Shown: positions 1 through 5,955 of the stretch, in pieces | Layout of the letters: each line of letters begins with the position of its first letter | Position numbering within the stretch: the first letter of the stretch is position 1 | DNA from: an uncultured Oscillibacter sp. | GTDB lineage: Bacteria > Bacillota > Clostridia > Oscillospirales > Oscillospiraceae | Reading direction: 5' to 3' | DNA: 8,507 bases | Assembly (NCBI GenBank): GCA_910586735.1 | Contig: CAJUJW010000089.1 | Coordinates: forward strand, 1 to 8,507 | Position numbers and translations under genes: made by a program | The notes under the pieces: generated by a model | Databases searched by the model: none | What the model saw: the letters and a program-made list of their open reading frames with translations, nothing else | Told to the model about the DNA's origin: nothing

Positions 1-1209
1 AAGTTCGTCAAAGAATTTGTCGTGAATCGCCCGGACGGCCCGGTTTACGTCCTCCTCGTCCAGCAGGACGGAGACGCGGATTTCGGAGGTGTTGATCATC
101 TGGATGTTGATTCCCGCCTCGTAGAGGGCCTCGAACATCTTGGCGGCCACGCCGCAGTTGCTCATCAGGCCCACGCCCACGATGGACACCTTGCCGATCT
201 CGTCGTCGGCCTCGATGTGGTCGAAGCGCAGGGCCTCCTTGTGCTCGTTGAGGATGGACTCCACCTCTTCCTGGTCCTTCTTGTGGATGGTGAAGGTGAT
301 GTCCTTGGTATCCTCCCGGCCGATGGACTGCAAGATGACGTCCACATTGATGTTGTGCTTGCTCAGCAGGTCGAAGACCTGGAAGGCGACGCCGGGGTTG
401 TGCTGCAGGCCCACCAGGGCCACCCGGGCGATGCTGGTGTCCTTGGCGACGCCGGCGATGTTGGTCTTTTCCACTTTGGTAACCTCCTTGATTTTCGTGC
501 CGGGCTTGCGCTCCAAGCTGGACACGACTTCCAAATTCACTCTGAACTTCTTGGCCAGCTCCACGCTGCGGTTGTGGAGCACCTGGGCCCCCTGAGACGC
601 CAGCTCCAGCATCTCGTCGTATGTGATTTCCTCCAGCTTCCGGGCCGTGGGAACCACCCGGGGGTCCGTGGTGTAAACGCCGTCCACGTCGGTGTAGATC
701 TGGCAGAGGCCGGCCCGGAAGGCCGCCGCCAGGGCCACGGCGCTGGTGTCGGACCCGCCCCGGCCCAGGGTGGTCACGTCCCCGTTGCGGTCCACGCCCT
801 GGAAGCCCGTGACCAGGACGATGCGGTGCTGGTCCAGCTCGGACTGGATGCGCTCGGAGTCGATGCGCTTGATCCGGGCGTCGGTGTGGACGGCGGTGGA
901 CTGAATGCCCACCTGCCACGCCGCCAGGGACACGCAGGGCAGGCCCATGGCCTCCAGGGCCATGGCGCAGAGGGAGACGGAAATCTGCTCTCCCGTGGAG
1001 AGGAGCATATCCATTTCCCGCTTGGAGGGGTTGGCGTTGATTTCCTGGGCCTTGGCGATCAGGTCGTCGGTGGTGTCCCCCTGGGCGGACAGGACCACAA
1101 TCACGTCGTTGCCCTTTACGTAGGTCTCCGCAATGATTCGGGCGACATTTTGGATGCGCTGGGCGTCCCTCACGGAGCTGCCGCCGAATTTCTGTACAAT
1201 CAAACTCAT
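1..1209 (-). CDS. lysC: Aspartate kinase, 3' end cut by window edge
   Basis: This enzyme phosphorylates L-aspartate with ATP, the first step toward lysine, threonine and methionine; it is cytoplasmic. The 403 visible residues open with MSLIVQKFGGSSV, the family's N-terminal nucleotide-binding motif. STGE follows near residues 71-74 and TLGRGGSDTSAVAL near 147-160, both hallmarks of the kinase fold. Two ACT domains lie at about 263-330 and 340-403, and the second contains MINTSEIRVSVL, typical of the lysine/threonine-sensing region. No stop codon is reached, but family members are about 400-410 residues, so only a few codons should be missing. The ATG is preceded by GAAGGAAG, a fair binding site. 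The gene is last in the operon, 91 bp after homoserine dehydrogenase. The family is certain; which end product inhibits the enzyme cannot be read from sequence. Confidence 0.96.
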   Translation of the reverse strand, partial: MSLIVQKFGGSSVRDAQRIQNVARIIAETYVKGNDVIVVLSAQGDTTDDLIAKAQEINANPSKREMDMLLSTGEQISVSLCAMALEAMGLPCVSLAAWQVGIQSTAVHTDARIKRIDSERIQSELDQHRIVLVTGFQGVDRNGDVTTLGRGGSDTSAVALAAAFRAGLCQIYTDVDGVYTTDPRVVPTARKLEEITYDEMLELASQGAQVLHNRSVELAKKFRVNLEVVSSLERKPGTKIKEVTKVEKTNIAGVAKDTSIARVALVGLQHNPGVAFQVFDLLSKHNINVDVILQSIGREDTKDITFTIHKKDQEEVESILNEHKEALRFDHIEADDEIGKVSIVGVGLMSNCGVAAKMFEALYEAGINIQMINTSEIRVSVLLDEEDVNRAVRAIHDKFFDEL

Positions 1210-1247
1210 GAATCTATCTTCCTTCTTCGCTTGAAATCAGATTGAAG

Positions 1248-1299
1248 GGAGGAGGGCGTTCTCCTCCGCTCTATCATATGCGGCGAACGGCCGCGCCGC
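1248..1299 (-). other. Two hairpins in the hom-lysC gap
   Basis: The 91-bp spacer between homoserine dehydrogenase and aspartate kinase holds two perfect inverted repeats. One is GGAGGAG/CTCCTCC at 1248-1254 and 1261-1267 (7 bp, 6-nt loop). The other is GCGGCG/CGCCGC at 1280-1285 and 1294-1299 (6 bp, 8-nt loop). Neither is followed by a T-run on the minus strand, so they are not intrinsic terminators. They could act as processing or stability elements between the two cistrons. The folds are seen by eye only. Confidence 0.4.
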
Positions 1300-1300
1300 G

Positions 1301-2497
1301 TCAGGGATTGAGAACCCGCATGTGGGCCAGCACGTTCAGGGACCGGGACTGCCGTTCCGCCTCGCCGCCGGAGAGGGGCTCGGTCAAAAAGGCGGTCTCG
1401 CCGTCCTCGCTGAGCACCTCCACCTGGCCGAAGGCCAGGGCCGCGTCGGTGAGGCTGCCCTCGATGCGGAAGTAGTGCCTGGTCTTCAGCAGTTCCGGCG
1501 CCTCGAAGCCCGCCGTGTCCGCCGACCAGCCGATCTCCTCCCGCTTGGGGCTCTGCTGGAGACACTCCATCACGTCCGCCACGCAGGCCGACGCCGTGGG
1601 CAGCTCCCCGGCCCCCCGGCCGTAGAACATCACCTCGCCGGTGGCGTTGCCCCGGACCATCACCGCGTTGAACACGTCCTCCACATTGGCCATGGGGTTG
1701 TCCTCGGGAATGAAGTGGGGGGCCACGTAGGCCGTCCGCCCGCCGCCGGGGAGGCGCACTGCCCGGCCCAGCAGCTTGATTCGGTAGCCCGCCCGCTGGG
1801 CGATCTTCACGTCCCGGAGGCTCAGCTTGCTGATGCCCTCCATGGGCACCTTGTCCGGGTCGATCTGGCTGCCGAAAGCCAGGTCCCCCAGGATGCAGAT
1901 TTTCCGCCCGGCGTCAATGCCCTCCACGTCGGCGGTGGGGTCCGCCTCGGCGTAGCCCTTGGCCTGGGCCTCCCGCAGCGCGTCGGAGAAGAAGGCCCCG
2001 GTGCGGACCATCCGGGTGAGGATGTAGTTGGTGGTTCCGTTCAGGATCCCGTAGACCTCGTCGATGCGGTTGGCCGCCATGCACTGGGTCAGGGGATGGA
2101 GCACCGGAATGCCCCCGCCCACGCTGGCCTCGAAGAGGTAGCTGACGTTCTTCTTCCTGGCCAGGGCCAGCAGTTCGCAGCCCCGTTCCGCCACCAGCTG
2201 CTTGTTGGCGGTGACCACGTGCTTCCCGGCGGCCAGGGTCCGCTTCGTGTACTCGTAGGCCGCCTCCACGCCGCCGATGGTCTCTACCACCACCCGGATG
2301 CCGTCGTCCTCCTCAATCCTTTTGAAGTCGTCCGTCATCAGCTGCCGGTAGGGCCCGTCCTTGAAGCGCCGGACCAGCACGGCCTTCACCTGCAAGGGCT
2401 CCCCCAGCTTCCGCTCAATCTGCCGGGCGTTCTCCGCCACCACCTTGGCAACGCCGGTGCCCACGGTGCCCAGGCCCAAAATCGCGATTTGTATCAT
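1301..2497 (-). CDS. hom: Homoserine dehydrogenase with shortened ACT-like tail
   Basis: This enzyme reduces aspartate semialdehyde to homoserine with NAD(P)H, the branch toward threonine and methionine. The 398-residue protein starts MIQIAILGLGTVGTGV, a Rossmann dinucleotide motif. It carries TANK (Lys99), FEASVGGGIPVL at 122-133, ILNGTTNYIL at 151-160, and EGIDAGRK with Asp195 and Lys199. These match the substrate-binding and catalytic Lys/Asp positions known in the yeast enzyme (Lys117, Asp219, Lys223). Gram-positive homologues usually end in a full ACT domain of about 75 residues. Here only about 60 residues follow the catalytic part (from about 338), and the DxxG ligand loop is not visible. 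The ATG is preceded by AGAGAGGTTT. The gene lies 19 bp after the PheB-like gene, so the two are very probably cotranscribed. Confidence 0.96.
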   Translation of the reverse strand: MIQIAILGLGTVGTGVAKVVAENARQIERKLGEPLQVKAVLVRRFKDGPYRQLMTDDFKRIEEDDGIRVVVETIGGVEAAYEYTKRTLAAGKHVVTANKQLVAERGCELLALARKKNVSYLFEASVGGGIPVLHPLTQCMAANRIDEVYGILNGTTNYILTRMVRTGAFFSDALREAQAKGYAEADPTADVEGIDAGRKICILGDLAFGSQIDPDKVPMEGISKLSLRDVKIAQRAGYRIKLLGRAVRLPGGGRTAYVAPHFIPEDNPMANVEDVFNAVMVRGNATGEVMFYGRGAGELPTASACVADVMECLQQSPKREEIGWSADTAGFEAPELLKTRHYFRIEGSLTDAALAFGQVEVLSEDGETAFLTEPLSGGEAERQSRSLNVLAHMRVLNP

Positions 2498-2516
2498 CTC
2501 AATAAACCTCTCTCTG

Positions 2517-2957
2517 TCAACCTGCTAAAATCTCGAATTTCAAAACGCCCTCCAGGGCGGTCACGTCCCCCATCAGCTGCTCCAGGGACTCCTCCATCCG
2601 GCTGGTCTCGGCGGAGATGGTCACGGCGGCGCAGCCGTTGGTGGGGATGCTTTGGTTGATGGTCAGGATATTGGCCCCGGAGGCGGCGAACACCGCCAGC
2701 ACGCCGGAGAGGACCCCCGCCGTGTCCTTGAGCATGGCGTAGAAGGTGATGATGTGTTCCGCCTTCATGTCGTTGAAGGGCTGGACGGAGTCCTTATATT
2801 TATAGAAAGCGCTGCGGCTGATGCCCGCCAGCTTGGTGGCCGCGCCCACGGTGTCCGCCTCTCCGGTCTGCATCATCCGCTTGGCCTCCGCCACCTTGAC
2901 GAAGATCTCCGGCAGCGCGTCCGCCGCCACAATGTAATACTTGATCGCTCTTGCCAT
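2517..2957 (-). CDS. pheB: PheB-like (UPF0735) HTH and ACT domain protein
   Basis: The 146-residue protein resembles Bacillus subtilis PheB, recalled from family knowledge: a tyrosine-rich N-terminal strand, an SRSAFYKYKDSV segment that looks like the recognition part of a helix-turn-helix (about 35-57), and one ACT domain (about 69-145) with DTAGVLSGVL carrying the usual ligand-loop glycine (Gly81). ACT domains bind small ligands, most often amino acids; with the HTH-like part this suggests an amino-acid-responsive regulator, but the family's function is poorly established. Chorismate mutase activity sometimes attached to the name is not supported here. I chose the ATG at 2957 because GGAGG sits five bases upstream and the N-terminus then aligns with PheB. 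An ATG at 2969 would add four residues. It is first in the operon with hom and lysC. Confidence 0.88.
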   Translation of the reverse strand: MARAIKYYIVAADALPEIFVKVAEAKRMMQTGEADTVGAATKLAGISRSAFYKYKDSVQPFNDMKAEHIITFYAMLKDTAGVLSGVLAVFAASGANILTINQSIPTNGCAAVTISAETSRMEESLEQLMGDVTALEGVLKFEILAG

Positions 2958-3029
2958 GGCATCCTCCATACGCGCCGTTCCCCCGGCGGACCGTCCCGTC
3001 CACCTGTTGCGGTCATTTGTCCTTCCAGC

Positions 3030-3058
3030 ATGGTAGCATATTTTTTCACGGTCCGCAA
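3030..3058 (-). promoter_or_regulatory. Promoter of the pheB-hom-lysC operon
   Basis: On the minus strand a -35 hexamer TTGCGG (3058-3053) is followed after exactly 17 bases by TACCAT (3035-3030). TG lies one base before the -10, giving an extended -10 element. Transcription would start near 3023, leaving a leader of about 65 nt before the chosen start of the PheB-like gene. The match is four of six at the -35 and four of six at the -10, with ideal spacing. Confidence 0.6.
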
Positions 3059-3144
3059 CTGTCGGAATCGGGGAAACTGACCGGGAAATCCCCCCTCCCG
3101 GTGGGCAAAATGCCGAGGAACGCCGGAAAACGGTTTTGGGAAAA

Positions 3145-3167
3145 ATGAATATTCATCCGAGTATACA
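3145..3167 (-). promoter_or_regulatory. 12-bp palindrome beside a possible second minus-strand -10
   Basis: ATGAATATTCAT at 3145-3156 is a perfect palindrome. Three bases upstream of it on the minus strand is TATACT (3165-3160), a good -10 hexamer, so the palindrome would straddle the start point of a second promoter for the biosynthetic operon, a usual operator position. The -35 is poor: TCGACT lies about 19 bases upstream. The half-site TGAAT/ATTCA resembles ArgR boxes, but those carry four A/T bases between the halves and this one carries none. An operator role is an inference. Confidence 0.3.
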
Positions 3168-3281
3168 TTTTGTCCCAGGCATCCAGTCGAAAAAATGCAC
3201 AAATAGCCGGAGGCATCCGGGGATTTTTCGGCAATTGTGGAGAAATGTACCAAATAAATATGCACGGCTTCTGAAAAAGTA

Positions 3282-3310
3282 TTGACAGAGCCCCCCGTCC
3301 GTGCTAAGGT
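3282..3310 (+). promoter_or_regulatory. Promoter of the amino acid receptor gene
   Basis: A perfect -35 TTGACA (3282-3287) is followed by a 17-bp spacer and TAAGGT (3305-3310). A TG one base before the -10 makes an extended -10 site, which compensates for the weak hexamer. The predicted start is near A3317, about 95 bases before the receptor ATG. Confidence 0.72.
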
Positions 3311-3312
3311 AG

Positions 3313-3355
3313 CCACAGTCCGGGGGGGGGAGAGAACCCCCTCCGGGAACTGTGG
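3313..3355 (+). other. G-rich hairpin at the 5' end of the receptor mRNA
   Basis: CCACAGT (3313-3319) pairs with ACTGTGG (3349-3355). Inside, a run of nine G (3322-3330) pairs with CCCCCTCC (3337-3344) across the loop AGAGAA, and CC (3320-3321) with GG (3345-3346). The result is a stem of about 17 bp with small bulges. With the predicted start near 3317, the transcript would begin inside the left arm, so the hairpin would cap the mRNA 5' end. Such structures are known to protect Gram-positive mRNAs from 5' exonucleases. It could instead act as a DNA operator. Confidence 0.5.
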
Positions 3356-3411
3356 AAACCCGCGCCCGGTCCGCCGGGCAAAGATTTTTGGATGAAAAGG
3401 ATGATGGTATC

Positions 3412-4275
3412 ATGAAGAAGTTTCTCACTCTGCTCATGGCCTTGGCCATGGTCCTGAGCCTGGCCGCCTGCGGCGGCGGAGACAAGCCCGCCGGCGACGC
3501 CGGGACCGACGCCCCCGCCGACTCTCAGCCCGCCTCTCCCGAGACCCCCGCCGATGTGGACGCCGACGCCGCGGTCTTTACCACCGTGGAGGAGGGCAAG
3601 CTCCACATGTCCACCAACGCGGCCTTCCCTCCGTATGAGATGACCACTGACGCCGGCGGCTTCGAGGGCATCGACGTGGAGGTGGCCCAGGCCATCGCCG
3701 AGAAGTTGGGCCTGGAGCTTGTCGTGGACGACATGAGCTTTGACGCGGCCCTGACCGCCGTCCAGACCGGACAGAGCGACATCGCCATGGCGGGCATCAC
3801 CGTCAACCCCGTGCGGCAGGAGGTCATGGACTTCTCCGACAGCTACGCCACCGGCGTGCAGGTGGTCATCGTCAAGGAGGACGGCCCCGTGCAGTCTCTG
3901 GACGACCTGGAGAGTGCCGAGATGATCGGCTGCCAGAAGGCTACCACCGGCTATATCTACTGCTCCGACACCCCGGAAAACGGCGGCTACGGAGAGGAGC
4001 ATGTCACCGCCTTTGACACCGGCGCCCTGGCCGTCATGGCCCTGGTGAACGGACAGGTGGACGCGGTGGTCATCGACAACGAACCCGCCAAGAGCTTCGT
4101 GGCCGAAAACGACGGCCTGAAAATCCTGGACACCGAGTTTGCCGTGGAGGACTACGCCATCGGCTTTGCCAAGGGGAACACCGCCCTGCTGGAGGCCGTC
4201 AACGCCGTCATGGCCGAGCTGAAGGCCGACGGAACCTTCCAGGCCATCGTGGACAGCTATATCACCTCTGCGTAA
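3412..4275 (+). CDS. Amino acid ABC transporter substrate-binding lipoprotein
   Basis: This is the extracellular receptor of a polar amino acid importer, 287 residues, family 3 solute-binding fold. MKK and a hydrophobic stretch end in the lipobox LAAC with Cys20, so the protein should be lipid-anchored on the outer face of the membrane. A flexible Asp/Pro/Ala-rich linker spans about 21-55. The ligand fold begins near KLHMSTNAAFPPYE. Further family marks are EGIDVEVAQAIAEKL, SFDAALTAVQTGQSDIAMAGIT and VNPVRQEVMDFSDSY, with Arg135 at the position that usually binds the ligand carboxylate. DAVVIDNEPA near 217-226 is usual for binding the amino group. Cys174 and Cys184 could pair as a disulfide. 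Ligand identity cannot be read. The start at 3412 gives a proper signal peptide behind AAAAGGA; an in-frame ATG at 3352 would spoil it. Confidence 0.95.
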   Translation: MKKFLTLLMALAMVLSLAACGGGDKPAGDAGTDAPADSQPASPETPADVDADAAVFTTVEEGKLHMSTNAAFPPYEMTTDAGGFEGIDVEVAQAIAEKLGLELVVDDMSFDAALTAVQTGQSDIAMAGITVNPVRQEVMDFSDSYATGVQVVIVKEDGPVQSLDDLESAEMIGCQKATTGYIYCSDTPENGGYGEEHVTAFDTGALAVMALVNGQVDAVVIDNEPAKSFVAENDGLKILDTEFAVEDYAIGFAKGNTALLEAVNAVMAELKADGTFQAIVDSYITSA

Positions 4276-4285
4276 ACCCTGAGAA

Positions 4286-4342
4286 GGGCGGCCTGGAAGG
4301 CCGCCCTGTTCCGGCTGGCTGTGCCAGCCGGAACAAGTTTTT
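4286..4342 (+). terminator. Two strong hairpins after the receptor gene, second followed by a T-run
   Basis: Ten bases past the receptor stop, GGGCGGCC/GGCCGCCC forms a perfect 8-bp stem (4286-4293 and 4299-4306). A perfect 12-bp stem with a three-base loop follows, GTTCCGGCTGGC/GCCAGCCGGAAC (4308-4319 and 4323-4334), then AAG and TTTTT (4338-4342). The second resembles an intrinsic terminator with a delayed, short T-run. Partial termination or 3'-end protection here would make receptor mRNA more abundant than permease-ATPase mRNA, as commonly needed for binding-protein transporters. Confidence 0.55.
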
Positions 4343-4408
4343 AAAACCCATCGGGGTTTTAAAAGCTTAAGATTGAAAACGAAAGGAACCCCTGATGGGT
4401 TCCTTTCG
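4339..4408 (+). other. Two related hairpins with inverted cores
   Basis: TTTTAAAACCC pairs with GGGTTTTAAAA (4339-4349 and 4354-4364; 11 bp, 4-nt loop). CGAAAGGAACCC pairs with GGGTTCCTTTCG (4380-4391 and 4397-4408; 12 bp, 5-nt loop). The core of the first, AACCCATCGGGGTT (4345-4358), is the reverse complement of AACCCCTGATGGGTT (4387-4401) apart from one extra T. The RNA could therefore form either two local hairpins or one long-range duplex. Neither hairpin has a good T-tail. A weaker near-palindrome, CCGACAGCTTTCGG, lies at 4424-4437 before the permease binding site. Confidence 0.5.
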
Positions 4409-4464
4409 CAGCTATCTTCCTTTCCGACAGCTTTCGGATTTACGTAAAGAGAAAGGAGGCCCCC

Positions 4465-5199
4465 ATGTTCCAATCGCTTGCTGACTGGCTGGGCCGCATC
4501 GGGCCCCGGCTGCAAAGGGCCTTTATTGAGGGCGACCGCTGGAAGCTCTACCTCCAGGGCCTGGGCACCACCATGGAGCTGACCGTCATTGCCCTGATCT
4601 TCGGCGTGCTGCTGGGCCTGGTGGTGGCCGTCATCCGGTCCGCCCACGACCAGCAGCGCCTGGGCCGGAGGAAGAACCCCCTCCTGGGCGTCCTGAACGT
4701 CCTCTGCCAGATTTACACCACCGTCATCCGGGGCACCCCCATGCTGGTGCAGCTGTTCATCTGGACCTTCGTCATCTTCCCCGCCCAGCGGAACAAGGTG
4801 CTGGTGGCTTTCATCGGCCTGGGGGTCAACTCCGGGGCCTACGTGGCCGAGATCATCCGGGGGGGCCTCATGAGCGTGGACGCGGGCCAGAGCGAGGCGG
4901 GCCGGTCCCTGGGCCTGAACTACTTCGACACCATGCGCTTCATCATCATTCCCCAGGCCTTCAAGAACATCCTGCCGTCTCTTGGCAACGAGTTCATCAC
5001 GCTGTTCAAGGACACCTCCCTGGCCCAGGCCATCGGCGGCGCGGAGATGCTCTACTACGCCAGCACCATCGGCGGGAGGACCTTCGACTACATGCCGCCG
5101 CTTCTGGGCATCGCCGCCATGTACTTAGGCATCGTGATTGTCTTCACCTGGCTCCAGGGGAGGCTGGAAAGGAGGCTGCGGGAAAGTGATCGACGTTAA
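4465..5199 (+). CDS. Amino acid ABC transporter permease (HisM/GlnP type)
   Basis: This is the membrane channel subunit of the importer, 244 residues. LYLQGLGTTMELTVIAL (about 28-44) is the family's entry into the first membrane segment. Further hydrophobic segments lie near 36-58, 72-105, 113-134, 176-196 and 212-233. The EAA loop that docks on the ATPase reads EAGRSLGLNYFDTMRFIIIP (144-163). GTPMLVQLF, GAYVAEIIRGG and FKDTSLA are also characteristic of polar amino acid permeases. The ATG follows AAAGGAGG with five intervening bases, a strong site. The gene starts 189 bp after the receptor stop, across four hairpins, and its end overlaps the ATPase start by 14 bp. As the only permease it should act as a homodimer. 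Confidence 0.95.
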   Translation: MFQSLADWLGRIGPRLQRAFIEGDRWKLYLQGLGTTMELTVIALIFGVLLGLVVAVIRSAHDQQRLGRRKNPLLGVLNVLCQIYTTVIRGTPMLVQLFIWTFVIFPAQRNKVLVAFIGLGVNSGAYVAEIIRGGLMSVDAGQSEAGRSLGLNYFDTMRFIIIPQAFKNILPSLGNEFITLFKDTSLAQAIGGAEMLYYASTIGGRTFDYMPPLLGIAAMYLGIVIVFTWLQGRLERRLRESDRR

Positions 5200-5908
5200 G
5201 AACCTCTCCAAGTCCTTCGGGGACCACCTGGTCCTGGACGATATCTCCCAGCACATCCACCCCGGGGAGAAGGTGGTGGTCATCGGACCCTCCGGGTCCG
5301 GCAAGTCCACCTTCCTGCGCTGCCTGAACCTGTTGGAGGTCCCCAGTGCCGGGACCATCACCTTCCAGGGCGCCGTCATCACGGACCCCAAGGTGAAGAT
5401 CGACCAGGTGCGCCAGCGGATGGGCATGGTGTTCCAGCACTTCAACCTGTTCCCCAACATGACCATTCGGAAAAACATCACCCTGGCCCCGGTGCGCACG
5501 GGTCTCATGAAGCAGGAGGAGGCCGACGCCCAGGCGGACCAGCTGCTGGAGCGGGTGGGCCTGACGGACAAGGCGGACGCCTATCCCAGCCAGCTCTCCG
5601 GCGGGCAGAAGCAGCGGGTGGCCATCGTCCGGGCCCTGGCCATGAAACCCCAGCTCATGCTCTTCGACGAGCCCACCTCCGCCCTGGACCCCGAGATGGT
5701 GGGCGAGGTGCTGGACGTGATGAAGGAGCTGGCCCGGGACGGCATGACCATGGTCGTGGTGACTCACGAGATGGGCTTCGCCCGTGAGGTGGGCAGCCGG
5801 GTGCTGTTCATGGCCGACGGGAAGGTCCTGGAGGAGGGTCCCCCGGCGGAGATTTTCGGGAATCCCCAGCATCCCAGGCTCCAGGACTTCCTCAGCAAGG
5901 TATTGTAA
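5186..5908 (+). CDS. Amino acid ABC transporter ATP-binding protein (GlnQ/HisP type)
   Basis: This cytoplasmic ATPase powers the importer as a dimer beneath the permease. The start is the GTG at 5186, giving 240 residues beginning MIDVKNLSKSFGD, the usual length and N-terminus for this family. AAAGGAGG lies ten bases upstream, inside the permease gene. An ATG at 5138 would add 16 unlikely residues. Walker A is GPSGSGKST (34-42), the Q-loop Gln is 84 in QHFNLFPNM, the signature is LSGGQ (137-141), Walker B is LMLFDE (157-162), and the switch His is 194 in VTHEM. All catalytic elements are intact. The 14-bp overlap with the permease suggests translational coupling. The gene closes the transporter operon just before a terminator. 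Confidence 0.96.
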   Translation: MIDVKNLSKSFGDHLVLDDISQHIHPGEKVVVIGPSGSGKSTFLRCLNLLEVPSAGTITFQGAVITDPKVKIDQVRQRMGMVFQHFNLFPNMTIRKNITLAPVRTGLMKQEEADAQADQLLERVGLTDKADAYPSQLSGGQKQRVAIVRALAMKPQLMLFDEPTSALDPEMVGEVLDVMKELARDGMTMVVVTHEMGFAREVGSRVLFMADGKVLEEGPPAEIFGNPQHPRLQDFLSKVL

Positions 5909-5913
5909 ACGCT

Positions 5914-5955
5914 CAAGCCCCCCCGGCGGTCTGCCGGAGGGCTTGCTTTTTATTT
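5914..5955 (+). terminator. Rho-independent terminator of the transporter operon
   Basis: CAAGCCC (5914-5920) pairs with GGGCTTG (5939-5945) and CCGGC (5923-5927) with GCCGG (5933-5937), with a small internal bulge. CTTTTTATTT follows (5946-5955). It lies in the 41-bp gap between convergent genes, and its T-run overlaps the last codons of upp. On the minus strand the downstream side has only GCGTTTAC, so termination of upp transcripts here would be weaker. Confidence 0.85.

Larger units (their letters stand above)
2958..3411. other. Divergent control region, no gene
   Basis: This 454-bp non-coding stretch separates the aspartate-family operon from the divergently transcribed amino acid importer. 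It is clearly more AT-rich than the flanking genes, mainly at 3030-3290. It contains promoters on both strands, a 12-bp palindrome, a small inverted repeat CCGGA-GGCA-TCCGG (3207-3220) followed by TTTTT, and a G-rich hairpin at 3313-3355. Open frames crossing it have no family resemblance, unsuitable starts and low-complexity translations, so I call none. The short minus-strand leader (about 65 nt) leaves no room for a T-box or lysine riboswitch downstream of the proximal promoter. Confidence 0.7.

Noticed and set aside
22..1245. Long plus-strand open frame opposite aspartate kinase
   Set aside because: Its translation is rich in His, Gly, Val and Leu with no family resemblance; it mirrors a real minus-strand gene with GC-rich third positions.
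1322..2659. 445-residue plus-strand open frame opposite homoserine dehydrogenase
   Set aside because: It covers parts of two clear minus-strand genes, is low in complexity and has no motif; a composition artefact.
2958..3030. T-box or lysine riboswitch in the leader of the aspartate-family operon
   Set aside because: The leader from the proximal promoter is about 65 nt, too short, and I see no T-box sequence or terminator-antiterminator pair.
3145..3156. Canonical ArgR box
   Set aside because: ArgR sites have four A/T bases between TGAAT and ATTCA. Here the halves abut, so only an unassigned palindrome is claimed.
2873..3316. Minus-strand open frame covering the control region
   Set aside because: It overlaps the PheB-like gene in another frame, crosses the promoters and shows no recognisable domain.
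3352..3411. N-terminal extension of the receptor from the ATG at 3352
   Set aside because: It would place 20 polar residues before a perfect lipoprotein signal peptide and lies inside the 5' hairpin; the ATG at 3412 has its own binding site.
3304..4647. 447-residue minus-strand open frame across the receptor gene
   Set aside because: It runs antisense through a clear lipoprotein gene and the hairpin array; the Gly/His/Val-rich translation is typical of a shadow frame.
5138..5185. Earlier ATPase start at 5138
   Set aside because: It adds 16 Gly/Arg-rich residues not seen in the family, while the GTG at 5186 gives the standard start and follows AAAGGAGG.
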